Shown: piece by piece, positions 1 to 7,408 of the stretch
Numbering within the stretch: position 1 is the first letter of the stretch
Layout of the letters: the number at the start of each line of letters is the position of its first letter
From: CBDDBK01 sp965225715
GTDB lineage: Bacteria; Bacteroidota; Bacteroidia; Cytophagales; Flammeovirgaceae
Assembly: GCA_965225715.1 (NCBI GenBank)
Contig: CBDDBK010000002.1
Coordinates: forward strand, 372,001-436,000
Reading direction: 5' to 3'
DNA length: 64,000 bases
Position numbers and translations under genes: made by a program
Notes under the pieces: model-generated
Told to the model about the DNA's origin: nothing
The model's database searches: none
The model's input: the letters and a program-made list of their open reading frames with translations, nothing else

Positions 1-335
1 CTTGCCTATTTTGTAATATAACTATTTCAGATCAATACTTAGCTATTATAGTTCCTGGTAAAATGTTTTCCAAAACGTTTGAAGATAAGAACTTAAAACC
101 TGAAGGGTTAAGCCGTACGCTTGAAGATTCTGCAACAGTAACTTCTGTATTAGTACCTTGGAATACTTGTGGAGCTACTCAACAAGCTGTTTTGGGTATA
201 GCTACTTTTAGTTACTTACCTTATTGTTTTTTTAATATCATCAGTCCTTTCATGACAATTGCTTTTAGTATCTTTTTCAAAAAACAATATGAAAAAGTTA
301 AAACAATAAAAAAAGAAATTGATGATTCTGTTTAA
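1..335 (+). CDS. nhaC: Na+/H+ antiporter NhaC family, C-terminal end (5' truncated by window)
   Basis: The reading frame is open from base 3 and ends at 335, so only about 110 C-terminal residues are present. It contains SDQYLAIIVPGKMF, then LSRTLEDSATVTSVLVPWN and CGATQQAVLG, which are the conserved C-terminal helices and loops of NhaC-type Na+/H+ antiporters. These proteins exchange cytoplasmic protons or sodium across the inner membrane. An ATG at 63 lies inside the conserved region and is not the true start. The tail is basic and cytoplasmic in appearance. Family assignment is by motif memory. A broader NhaC-like antiporter label is the safe reading. No partner gene is visible because the window starts here. 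Confidence 0.85.
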   Translation, partial: CLFCNITISDQYLAIIVPGKMFSKTFEDKNLKPEGLSRTLEDSATVTSVLVPWNTCGATQQAVLGIATFSYLPYCFFNIISPFMTIAFSIFFKKQYEKVKTIKKEIDDSV

Positions 336-748
336 AACTATAAATATAACTAATAAAGAATTAGGAGTTTGTGATATTTAAAATATTAAAAATTAGTGAT
401 CTATAAAAATATTTTTGGTCAAATATGGTTTCAATCTAGACAAACTAAGCGCACTTGTCAACTTTTTTTCAATCAAATAAAAACGCATATAAAAGCTAAG
501 AATAGATTTTTTTATCCAATATCTTGGAAAACGCGAACACCAGCCGTCTTTAAATTAAACCATAAACATTTAACTATTTTTCTGTCCTACTTACCTAAGT
601 CCAAGAAAGGACCTCACCCGTTTTGCTGATAATAAAACATAAAGTAAGCAATATTTTATAGTCTTTTTCTTCTAAAAATCAATAAATATATACGAACACC
701 CAATCTTTTTATTATTCTATAATTTTTTACTTTCTTATTATTTCATAT
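336..748. other. Gene-free stretch after nhaC
   Basis: No convincing gene. A 77-codon frame from a GTG at 396 to 629 has no recognisable motif and a composition typical of chance frames. No clear terminator hairpin or TAnnTTTG promoter was seen, although the sugar-porter promoter should lie in its last 150 bases. Confidence 0.5.
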
Positions 749-2173
749 ATGAGACCAAAGCAGTATACATTTCTTATTACAATTGTTGCCACTTTAGGTG
801 GCTTATTATTCGGTTATGACACGGGGGTTATTAGTGGCGCTCAACTCTATTTTACTGAATATTTTAATTTGAATAAGGTAGCTCAAGGTTGGGCAGTAGC
901 TTCGGCTTTAGCAGGTTGCGTTATTGGGGCAATTTCTGCAGGTTACCTTAGTAATGCCATTAGTCGTAAATACAGTTTAGTTTTGGCTGCGACTTTATTT
1001 ACTGTTTCTGCTTGGGGGTCTGGGAAATTAAACTTTTTGGGTGACCCTATGTCTCACTCTTACATCGAATTGATTATTTACCGCATTATCGGAGGACTTG
1101 GAGTTGGTATGGCTTCTATGGTTGCGCCTATGTATATTGCAGAAGTTGCACCTCCCGAAAAGCGAGGAAGACTTGTTTCTTTCTATCAGTTAGCCATAGT
1201 TATTGGTTTCTTTGTCGTATTTTTAGCTACATATTCTATCGGTGGAAATGATAGTATTAATATTACAGAAGCAGAATCTAAAGCTTTACATGATTATAAT
1301 CTTAATGTCGGTTGGCGTTGGATGTTTACTTCGGAATTGATTCCCTGTCTGCTATTCTTGTTAACAGCCTTGTTTATTCCGCATAGTCCGCGTTGGTTGA
1401 TGTTAAAAAATCGGTTTTCAGAAGCTGAACAAGTACTTCATAAAGTGACTGAAAATAAAAGCACTATTCCTAGTATTTTAGAAGATATAAAAAATTCTTT
1501 ACTAGAAGCGAAAAACCAAATTGGCATGAAGGTGGCGTTCAAAAAATTTGGCTTTGTCTTATTTTTAGGCATTATGCTTTCAGTTTTGCAACAAGTTACA
1601 GGCATTAATGCTATTCTATATTATGGTGCTGAAATTTTCAGTAATGCTTTGGGATATGGACCTGAAGATGCTCTAAAACAACAAATTCTTTTAGCAACTG
1701 TTAATATGTTAGCTACATTTGTGGCTATATTTAGTGTTGATAAATTGGGACGTAAACCATTATTGATTGCTGGTGTTTTGGGAATGGGTATTGGCATAAT
1801 CTCTTTAGGAATTTCTATTTACACAGGTCAATTGGGGCTTTTTTCTTTAATAGCCATGCTTTTATTTATCGCTTCTTTTGCGCTTTCTATGGGGCCCATC
1901 GTTTGGGTTATGCTTTCAGAAATATTCCCCAACAGAGTCAGAAATGTGGCGATGTCTATTGCGGTTGCAGCGCAATGGATTGCTAACCTCGCTGTTGCCC
2001 AAACTTTTCCTTCTATCGTAGGAAGTTATGTCAATATAAATTATTTTAATGGGGCTTTACCTTATTTTATTTTTGGTACTTTTTGTATTGTAACTGTTCT
2101 TTTTGTCCTTAGATATATACCTGAAACTAAAGGACTTTCACTTGAAAAAATGGAAAAACTTTGGAACAAATAA
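749..2173 (+). CDS. MFS sugar porter (sugar:H+ symporter)
   Basis: This 474-residue protein is a major facilitator superfamily transporter of the sugar porter family (XylE/GalP/glucose transporter type), expected to import a monosaccharide with protons across the inner membrane. It begins with GGLLFGYDTGVISG in the first helix and has the family signatures PHSPRWL after helix 6, QQVTGINAILYYG in helix 7, a D-x-x-GRK loop (VDKLGRKPLL) and the C-terminal PETKGLSLE. Twelve hydrophobic segments are visible and the length is normal. The substrate cannot be decided from sequence. A perfect palindrome follows the stop codon and probably ends the transcript, so the gene looks monocistronic. Confidence 0.92.
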   Translation: MRPKQYTFLITIVATLGGLLFGYDTGVISGAQLYFTEYFNLNKVAQGWAVASALAGCVIGAISAGYLSNAISRKYSLVLAATLFTVSAWGSGKLNFLGDPMSHSYIELIIYRIIGGLGVGMASMVAPMYIAEVAPPEKRGRLVSFYQLAIVIGFFVVFLATYSIGGNDSINITEAESKALHDYNLNVGWRWMFTSELIPCLLFLLTALFIPHSPRWLMLKNRFSEAEQVLHKVTENKSTIPSILEDIKNSLLEAKNQIGMKVAFKKFGFVLFLGIMLSVLQQVTGINAILYYGAEIFSNALGYGPEDALKQQILLATVNMLATFVAIFSVDKLGRKPLLIAGVLGMGIGIISLGISIYTGQLGLFSLIAMLLFIASFALSMGPIVWVMLSEIFPNRVRNVAMSIAVAAQWIANLAVAQTFPSIVGSYVNINYFNGALPYFIFGTFCIVTVLFVLRYIPETKGLSLEKMEKLWNK

Positions 2174-2183
2174 TTTTCAATAA

Positions 2184-2213
2184 CTTACGGAAAGTTTTAA
2201 AACTTTCCGTAAG
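2184..2213. terminator. Perfect 30-bp palindrome after the sugar porter
   Basis: CTTACGGAAAGTTTT (2184-2198) is followed directly by its exact reverse complement (2199-2213). A stem of 13 bp with a TTAA loop would form 10 bases after the stop codon. There is no strong U tract, but position and symmetry fit a factor-independent terminator. Confidence 0.65.
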
Positions 2214-2451
2214 CATAAAATACCAATAGTCAAAAAATTATAAACTTAAAAAACACTTTATACCTCTATGGCTTATAAAAGACAATTTTTTAAGTTTATA
2301 ACTTATTGATATTGAGACTAAATATTTCAACAAATAAAATAACATTGTTGTTGTTTTATTTATTATTAAGACAAATTATCTATATTTACCAGTTTAAATT
2401 AAAAAAAATAATACTTTAACTCTATCTGTATAATTTCAATATTTCAAGGTT

Positions 2452-3063
2452 ATGGAACTATTTAATTTAGGTATTAAATCTATTTTTATAGAGAACATGG
2501 TATTTGCTTATTTTTTAGGCATGTGTTCTTATTTAGCTGTTTCTAAACAAGTTAAAACAGCTACAGGCTTAGGCTTGGCAGTAATTTTTGTTTTAACTAT
2601 TACAGTGCCAGCTAACTGGTTATTACAAGAGTATGTTCTTAAAGAAGGAGCCTTAATATGGTTAAATCCTTCTTTTGCTAAAGTAGATTTAGGATTTTTA
2701 CAATTTATTATGTTTATTGCTGTGATTGCTTCTATAGTTCAGTTGGTGGAAATGGTTGTAGAAAATTTTGTGCCTGCTTTATATGGTTCTTTAGGTATTT
2801 TCTTGCCTCTTATTGCTGTGAACTGTGCTATTTTAGGGTCTTCTCTCTTTTTTGTAACTCGTGAATATACGTTTACCGAAGCCACAGTATTTGGTTTTTC
2901 TTCAGGTATAGGCTGGCTTTTAGCCATAGTTGCTTTAGCTTCTATAAGAGAGCGTATGAAATATTCTAATGTGCCTAAACCTCTAAGAGGACTCGGTATC
3001 ACTATGATTATCACTGGATTAATGGGCGTTGCTTTTTTGTCTTTTGCAGGTATTAACTTATAA
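2452..3063 (+). CDS. nqrE: Na+-translocating NADH:quinone oxidoreductase subunit E
   Basis: NqrE is one of the membrane subunits of Na+-NQR, which couples NADH oxidation by quinone to Na+ export. The 203-residue protein has six hydrophobic helices. It carries the family signatures IENMVFAYFLGMCSYLAVS at residues 13-31 and NCAILGSS at 124-131. Cys25 and Cys125 match the two NqrE cysteines that, with two from NqrD, hold an iron centre between the subunits. Length is normal. The gene stands alone: no nqrA, B, C, D or F lies on either side, whereas these normally form one operon. RnfA is homologous, but the sequence fits NqrE better. A TATATTTA motif about 60 bases upstream could be its promoter. 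Confidence 0.92.
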   Translation: MELFNLGIKSIFIENMVFAYFLGMCSYLAVSKQVKTATGLGLAVIFVLTITVPANWLLQEYVLKEGALIWLNPSFAKVDLGFLQFIMFIAVIASIVQLVEMVVENFVPALYGSLGIFLPLIAVNCAILGSSLFFVTREYTFTEATVFGFSSGIGWLLAIVALASIRERMKYSNVPKPLRGLGITMIITGLMGVAFLSFAGINL

Positions 3064-3095
3064 TTACGTAGTGCTATTATATTATTTGATTACCT

Positions 3096-3113
3096 CAGTA
3101 TTATATAATACTG
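3096..3113. terminator. Palindrome after nqrE
   Basis: CAGTATTATATAATACTG is a perfect 18-bp palindrome 33 bases past the nqrE stop and in the gap to the convergent aldehyde dehydrogenase gene. It is a plausible but weak, AT-rich terminator. Confidence 0.4.
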
Positions 3114-3289
3114 GCTAATTCTTTACAAAAGTCATCAATAGAGCAGAAAATTTCAATAATTTTATAGTCATTAATCATAACAGAAATTTTAATAAGCTAT
3201 CTAATATAGTTATTGTCAATATAATAAAGACACTAAGTTATTATTTTTTCTGCTTTTTATATTTAAAATGTAATTTTTTTATATCGAAC

Positions 3290-4717
3290 TCACCTTAAAT
3301 AAGGTAATAATCCTTGTCTTCCCCCTTCTCTTCCAAAACCACTTGCTTTAAATCCTCCAAAGGGTGAAGAAGTCCAAAATTTATTATAAGTATTAAGCCA
3401 AACAACACCAGATTTTAAAAATTTACCCAACGCTAAAGCCTTACTTCCTTTGCTTGTCCAAACCCCATTAGAAAGTCCATACTGAGTGTTATTAGCTTTA
3501 GCAATAGCTTCTTTTGGCGTTCTAAAAGTTTGAACAGATAAAACAGGTCCAAAAATTTCATCTTGATTGATATCTTGTGTTTGAGATGTTTCAGTAAAAA
3601 TAGAAGGCAAACACCAATAGCCTTTTTCTGGAAGAGGACAATCTGTTTGATAAAGTATAGCCCCTGTTTTTTGTCCTTTTTCTAAATAGTTATTGATAGT
3701 TTGCAATTGTTTAAAAGAATTAATTGCCCCGATGTCCGTATTTTTATCTAAAGGATTACCAACTTTAAGCATATGCATACGTTGTTTAAGTTTTTGAATA
3801 AAAATATCGGCAATACTTTCTTCTAATAATAAACGAGATCCGGCACAACAAACTTGTCCTTGATTAAAATAAATACCATTAATGACTCCTTCAATAGCTT
3901 GATCTATAGGGGCATCTTCAAAAATAATATGAGCAGCCTTACCCCCTAACTCAAGCGTTAATTTTTTAGAAGTTTTTGATAACATTTTTTGAATAGCTAT
4001 GCCAACTTGGGTAGAACCTGTAAAAGCAATTTTATCTATATCAGGATGATTAACAATATATTGTCCTGTTTTTTCAGCACCTGTAATAATATTAACTACC
4101 CCTTCTGGAAAGTCTGCTTCTTGAACAATTTCAGCCAATAATAAAGCGGTTAAAGAAGTTGTTTCAGCAGGTTTTAAAACAACAGTATTTCCTGTAGCTA
4201 AAGCAGGAGCCATTTTCCAAGCTGCCATAAGCAAAGGAAAGTTCCAAGGAATAATCTGTCCGACGACACCTATAGGTTTTGTTGATACATTAGGAAAAGC
4301 ATATTGAAGTTTATCTGCCCACCCTGCATAGTAAAAAAAATGAGATGAAACTAAAGGTAAGTCTACCGTTTTAGTTTCTCGAATGGGCTTCCCATTATCT
4401 AGAACTTCAACAATAGCTAATTCTTTAGCTTTTTCTTGAATAAGACGAGCTAAACGAAAAATATATTTTCCACGTTCTTTAGGTGGCATTTTTGACCAGT
4501 ATTGTTCATAACTTTGACGGGCAGATTGAACAGCTTTGTCAACATCTTTTTCATCAGCCAAAGCTATCTTACTGAGCTCTGACTCATCAGCTGGGTTTAT
4601 AGTTGTAAAATAGTTCTCTTTTTCAGGTTTTTCATATTTTCCATTGATAAATAACTCATATTGAGTTTTCAATTTAATTTGATTACTATTTTCTAAAGCA
4701 GGACTGTACACTGTCAT
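3290..4717 (-). CDS. NAD(P)-dependent aldehyde dehydrogenase
   Basis: This 475-residue protein belongs to the ALDH superfamily and oxidises an aldehyde to a carboxylate with NAD(P)+. Visible motifs are IPWNFP (156-161), the cofactor loop FTGSTQVG (232-239), the general base Glu256 in LELGGK and the nucleophile Cys290 in NQGQVCCAGSR. PFGGFKASGFGREGG closes the protein. The C-terminus stops just after that motif, a few residues short of the usual end of the oligomerisation strand. The start codon ATG at 4717 gives a normal N-terminus. Substrate is not evident. Bacteroidota also have two-domain relatives of this enzyme, but this one is a single domain. It is divergent from the HEPN cassette. Confidence 0.9.
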   Translation of the reverse strand: MTVYSPALENSNQIKLKTQYELFINGKYEKPEKENYFTTINPADESELSKIALADEKDVDKAVQSARQSYEQYWSKMPPKERGKYIFRLARLIQEKAKELAIVEVLDNGKPIRETKTVDLPLVSSHFFYYAGWADKLQYAFPNVSTKPIGVVGQIIPWNFPLLMAAWKMAPALATGNTVVLKPAETTSLTALLLAEIVQEADFPEGVVNIITGAEKTGQYIVNHPDIDKIAFTGSTQVGIAIQKMLSKTSKKLTLELGGKAAHIIFEDAPIDQAIEGVINGIYFNQGQVCCAGSRLLLEESIADIFIQKLKQRMHMLKVGNPLDKNTDIGAINSFKQLQTINNYLEKGQKTGAILYQTDCPLPEKGYWCLPSIFTETSQTQDINQDEIFGPVLSVQTFRTPKEAIAKANNTQYGLSNGVWTSKGSKALALGKFLKSGVVWLNTYNKFWTSSPFGGFKASGFGREGGRQGLLPYLR

Positions 4718-4857
4718 TTGAATTTATAAAAAATTGTCCAAAATTTAGATGTCTAAAAGCACATTATCTCAATCTAAGTTTTAAAGACCAAATATATAAT
4801 TTTTATAGCCTTTTTAAATCGAAAAGTCATTTAATTATTAGAATTCACTACTACATT

Positions 4858-4926
4858 TATATTTGCATTAAAAATGTTATCAAATAACAATTTTTTGTAT
4901 ACTTTTAATGAATTTTATTATATTTG
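4858..4926 (+). promoter_or_regulatory. Tandem Bacteroidota-type promoters with operator-like inverted repeat
   Basis: Two TAnnTTTG elements (TATATTTG) occur at 4858-4865 and 4919-4926 upstream of the HEPN gene. The second has a TTG at 4895-4897, 21 bases upstream, matching the -33/-7 promoter layout of Bacteroidota. Between them GTTAT-CAA-ATAAC (4876-4888) is a small inverted repeat that could be an operator for autoregulation. The downstream start codon is 72 bases past the second element. Confidence 0.55.
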
Positions 4927-4998
4927 CATCTGTTGAGTGTATCCATATTGCAAAATTGTTCTATAAATTTTTAATGTAATGATAGCCTATCTCACTCT

Positions 4999-5373
4999 AT
5001 GAGCTTATTAAATAAATCAAAAATCAGTATCAAATCTTCAGAAATTTTAATAGAGAAAGAACTTTATAACTCAAGCTTTCATTGTAGTTATTATGCAGTT
5101 TTTCAACATTTAAAATACAAATGCTTATCAAATGAAAATTTTGAAAATGACTTAAAATATGCAAAGAAAAAGAAGGGAAGTCATAACTTTGTTATTGATT
5201 ATTTTTTTAAAATTAAAGATAAAAAAGAATACGAGCCACTAAAAAAGCGTATAAAATACCTTAAAAATCAGAGAGTAATAGCAGATTATAAAAATAAATT
5301 GCCTAGCGAAAAGGAGATAGCTAGTAGATGTTATGATTTGAGTAATAAAGTTTTAAAATGTTTACGAAAATGA
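4999..5373 (+). CDS. HEPN-like protein, probable toxin of a three-gene cassette
   Basis: A 124-residue, mostly helical, basic protein. Residues around 28-36 (HCSYYAVFQ) match the first conserved helix of HEPN proteins (Y-Y-A-x-F). GSHNF lies near residue 60, and NQRVIADYK near residue 90 matches the R-x-x-A-D-Y segment seen in HEPN relatives. The classical R-x(4-6)-H RNase motif is not obvious, so nuclease activity is uncertain. It is the first of three tightly packed genes. The next gene starts inside its stop codon (ATGA overlap), which suggests translational coupling. By analogy with HEPN toxin-antitoxin pairs this would be the toxic component, but that is inference. It could instead be a non-catalytic binding subunit. 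Confidence 0.7.
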   Translation: MSLLNKSKISIKSSEILIEKELYNSSFHCSYYAVFQHLKYKCLSNENFENDLKYAKKKKGSHNFVIDYFFKIKDKKEYEPLKKRIKYLKNQRVIADYKNKLPSEKEIASRCYDLSNKVLKCLRK

Positions 5374-5771
5374 AAGCAAAAGAGTTTTTAGAACAAGAAT
5401 TAGAAAAAATACACCGCGAGGTACCTGGTATTAAAATCAGATATGAATTTATGAATTATACCGGAGCCAGAAAGACACATTGGGTGCAAACTACACCTGA
5501 AAAGTTATGTACAGAAAATGAAACGTATTTGGCTTTAGAAGAACAATTGGAAGACGAATTTCTCAAGCAATTTCCAAATCAGGATCTGGATATTACTGGT
5601 CAATATATGCCCATCGATATTGATATGATGGATCCACATTTCACTTTGGGTTATAATGATTTTGAACGAATTTCTTTAAATAGGTTTAAAATCGAAAAAA
5701 ATATCACTTTTCAAAAGCAAAATAATATTATAGAGGATATACCAAATCAAACTTATTCTTTTGCTGCCTGA
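5370..5771 (+). CDS. Uncharacterised acidic protein, candidate antitoxin
   Basis: 133 residues from the ATG at 5370, which overlaps the stop of the HEPN gene as ATGA. An in-frame ATG at 5358 would add four residues. The protein is acidic, with KIRYEF near residue 22, a middle part rich in Glu and Asp (LEEQLEDEFLKQFP) and IDIDMMDPH. It ends in QTYSFAA. I do not recognise a named domain. Similar small acidic proteins of unknown function occur in Bacteroidota. Its place between a HEPN protein and a SecB-like chaperone makes it the likely antitoxin. The C-terminal SFAA resembles the LAA end of the ssrA degradation tag and could be a chaperone-shielded degron. This function is inferred, not seen. 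Confidence 0.65.
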   Translation: MKAKEFLEQELEKIHREVPGIKIRYEFMNYTGARKTHWVQTTPEKLCTENETYLALEEQLEDEFLKQFPNQDLDITGQYMPIDIDMMDPHFTLGYNDFERISLNRFKIEKNITFQKQNNIIEDIPNQTYSFAA

Positions 5772-5792
5772 TTAATAATTTTAGAACTATTT

Positions 5793-6209
5793 ATGGAAAA
5801 AGCATATTTTCAGTTTAAGAAATTCACTATTAAGAAGTCGAATTTTAAGTTTATAAAAAAAAAGGAGATCATTGAGATTGGAATAGAATTTAACTATAAT
5901 GGTACTAAATTGTCTAAATCCAACAAGAAATTTATTTTAAAAACAAAAACTACCATAAAAGCTAGTGGCAAACCTCTAATAAATATTGTATCTGAAGGGA
6001 GATTTACATACCAAAATATAAGTGATGATAAATTAGGGAATTACTTATATTTAAATGCTCCTGCAATCGTTTTTCCTTATATCAGAGCATATATTTCAAC
6101 TTTATCTACCCTCTCAGGAATAACTCCTATTTTATTACCAACTTTAAATTTACAGCAAGAAAAAGAAAAAATAGAAAAGCAAATGAAGAAGAAATTCTCC
6201 AGCTATTAG
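5793..6209 (+). CDS. SecB-like chaperone
   Basis: 138 residues, starting 21 bases after the previous stop. The region near residues 88-122 (NAPAIVFPYIRAY, then STLSGITPILLPTLN) is the SecB family signature, which in SecB reads as a P-x-x-x-FPYxR block followed by LxPxNF. SecB-type proteins are cytosolic tetrameric holdases that keep clients unfolded. The N-terminal half is basic and beta-rich, with IEIGIEFNYNG resembling a SecB strand. Stand-alone SecB for general export is usually not coupled to HEPN genes. SecB paralogues that protect an antitoxin define toxin-antitoxin-chaperone (TAC) systems such as the mycobacterial HigBA-SecB and CmdTAC. That is the most likely role here. An inverted repeat follows the gene. 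Confidence 0.8.
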   Translation: MEKAYFQFKKFTIKKSNFKFIKKKEIIEIGIEFNYNGTKLSKSNKKFILKTKTTIKASGKPLINIVSEGRFTYQNISDDKLGNYLYLNAPAIVFPYIRAYISTLSTLSGITPILLPTLNLQQEKEKIEKQMKKKFSSY

Positions 6210-6240
6210 ATTAACGAAAAACCCCACCAAGAAAAATAAC

Positions 6241-6263
6241 TAAGAAACTGTTTAAGTTTCTTA
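6241..6263 (+). terminator. Terminator-like hairpin after the SecB-like gene
   Basis: TAAGAAAC - 7-base loop - GTTTCTTA, 32 bases downstream of the SecB-like stop, followed after 12 bases by a T-rich run. It probably separates the three-gene cassette from the tRNA gene. Confidence 0.5.
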
Positions 6264-6315
6264 AACATCAATCTATTTTTTTATCAAAAATGTCATGTAC
6301 TTAGATTTAAGTTCG

Positions 6316-6323
6316 TATATTTG
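6316..6323 (+). promoter_or_regulatory. TAnnTTTG promoter element for tRNA-Ala
   Basis: TATATTTG, followed by CAG, lies 31 bases before the tRNA. This is the -7 element of Bacteroidota housekeeping promoters and predicts a short leader. The -33 box is not clear. Confidence 0.55.
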
Positions 6324-6354
6324 CAGGTTATTTAGACTCTTTTATTAGAATTAT

Positions 6355-6428
6355 GAGGGATTAGCTCAGTTAGTTAGAGCATCTATCTTGCACACAGAAG
6401 GTCATCGGTTCGAATCCGATATTCTCCA
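6355..6428 (+). tRNA. tRNA-Ala (anticodon TGC)
   Basis: A 74-base cloverleaf: acceptor GAGGGAT / ATTCTCC, D-arm starting TAGCTCAG, anticodon loop CTTGCAC and T-arm ATCGG-TTCGAAT-CCGAT, discriminator A. G3:U70, the identity element of tRNA-Ala, is present and the anticodon TGC agrees. CCA is not encoded. There are two A-C mismatches, A2:C71 in the acceptor stem and A30:C40 in the anticodon stem, so the gene is slightly degenerate. It is not next to rRNA genes, where tRNA-Ala(TGC) often lies. Confidence 0.88.
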
Positions 6429-6490
6429 CAAATTGTTTTCCCTCCATCATTTCCTCTGTTATTTCTATTAAAATTTCATCATAGTCACTT

Positions 6491-6572
6491 CACTTGAAAA
6501 AGGATTTATAGAGCTTTTAACGCATTGATAATCAAAATCAATTTTCTGAGATAAAAACAGCATTACTCTATA
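6491..6572 (+). repeat. Dispersed intergenic repeat, copy A
   Basis: CACTTGAAAAAGGATTTAT, then GAGCTTTTAACGCATTGAT, a variable middle and ATAAAAACAGCATTACTCTA. It shares order and spacing of these blocks with copies near 42.65, 43.4, 45.3, 49.0, 55.4, 55.5, 58.9 and 61.2 kb. Its right end overlaps the stop codon of hslV. Confidence 0.6.
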
Positions 6573-7102
6573 CTTTCTATGATCAAATTATGGTTTGTAT
6601 AAATGCAAATATCTGCAGCAATTTTTAAACTTTCTTCTACTATGGTTTTTGCCGAAAGTTGAGATGCGTGTTTCTTTAAAGCCAAGGCTGCGGCTTGAGC
6701 ATACATACTTCCTGAACCTATTGCTGCTACTTCTTGATCTGGTTCTATAACATCTCCAGTACCCGATACAATAAATATATCTGTCTTATCAATACAAATA
6801 AGCATAGCCTCTAAACGTCTTAGATAACGGTCTGTTCTCCAATCTTTTGCTAATTCTATAGCACTACGTTTCATATTTCCTCCGTATGTGCTAAGTTTTT
6901 CTTGAAAACGATCTAAAAGTGTAAAAGCATCAGCAGTTGATCCTGCAAAACCTGTAATTATTTTTCCTTCATCAAATTTGCGAATTTTCTTCACATTACC
7001 TTTAGCAACTGTATTACCAAGAGTAGCTTGTCCATCTGCGCCTATGGCTATTTTATCTTTATGTTTAACAGCTAAAACAGTAGTTGAACGTATTTTTATC
7101 AT
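6563..7102 (-). CDS. hslV: ATP-dependent protease HslUV, proteolytic subunit HslV
   Basis: HslV is the threonine peptidase that assembles as two hexameric rings and works with the HslU ATPase in the cytoplasm. The 179-residue sequence starts MIKIRSTTVLAV. Removal of the leader would expose the catalytic Thr of the TT pair. IAIGADGQATLG (residues 18-29) and TGFAGSTADAF are family signatures. IAADICIYTNHN near the C-terminus is also typical. Length is normal for HslV. hslU is not adjacent. The stop codon is embedded in a dispersed repeat that arrived at the 3' end. Confidence 0.93.
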   Translation of the reverse strand: MIKIRSTTVLAVKHKDKIAIGADGQATLGNTVAKGNVKKIRKFDEGKIITGFAGSTADAFTLLDRFQEKLSTYGGNMKRSAIELAKDWRTDRYLRRLEAMLICIDKTDIFIVSGTGDVIEPDQEVAAIGSGSMYAQAAALALKKHASQLSAKTIVEESLKIAADICIYTNHNLIIESIE

Positions 7103-7408
7103 AGTTGTGTTATAAAAATCAATTTGTTAAAATAAAAGACTTAAAGATTATAAATATTTGATTATTCTGTCTTTTGTCCAAGTTAGAAAATAGGTTAAAA
7201 CTTAGAACACTATAGGGATAAGAAGAATGGTTTGATTAAGGTAGGGTACAAGATACCAATACGGATATTTTTTCCTATCCCTTTTAAAAAAATAGGTTGG
7301 ATACCAACGTAGTCAAAGAAATCATATAACCCAAATACAATGAAGTGGAGAATACCTAATATTCAATAGCTAACAAAAATTCAATGATTTAAATATATGA
7401 GGTTATAA
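7103..7408. other. Intergenic region hslV-rplS with a coding-like remnant
   Basis: On the minus strand, bases 7362 to 7210 encode 50 residues without a stop. They contain LGILHFIVFGLYDFFDYVG and IRIGILYPTLIKPFFLSL. A TGA lies just upstream and no start codon fits. It looks like the C-terminal debris of a membrane protein, but I do not recognise the family. Nothing else is seen here. Confidence 0.3.

Noticed and set aside
396..629. 77-codon frame after nhaC
   Set aside because: GTG start, no motif, no coding-like composition and no neighbours that would support it.
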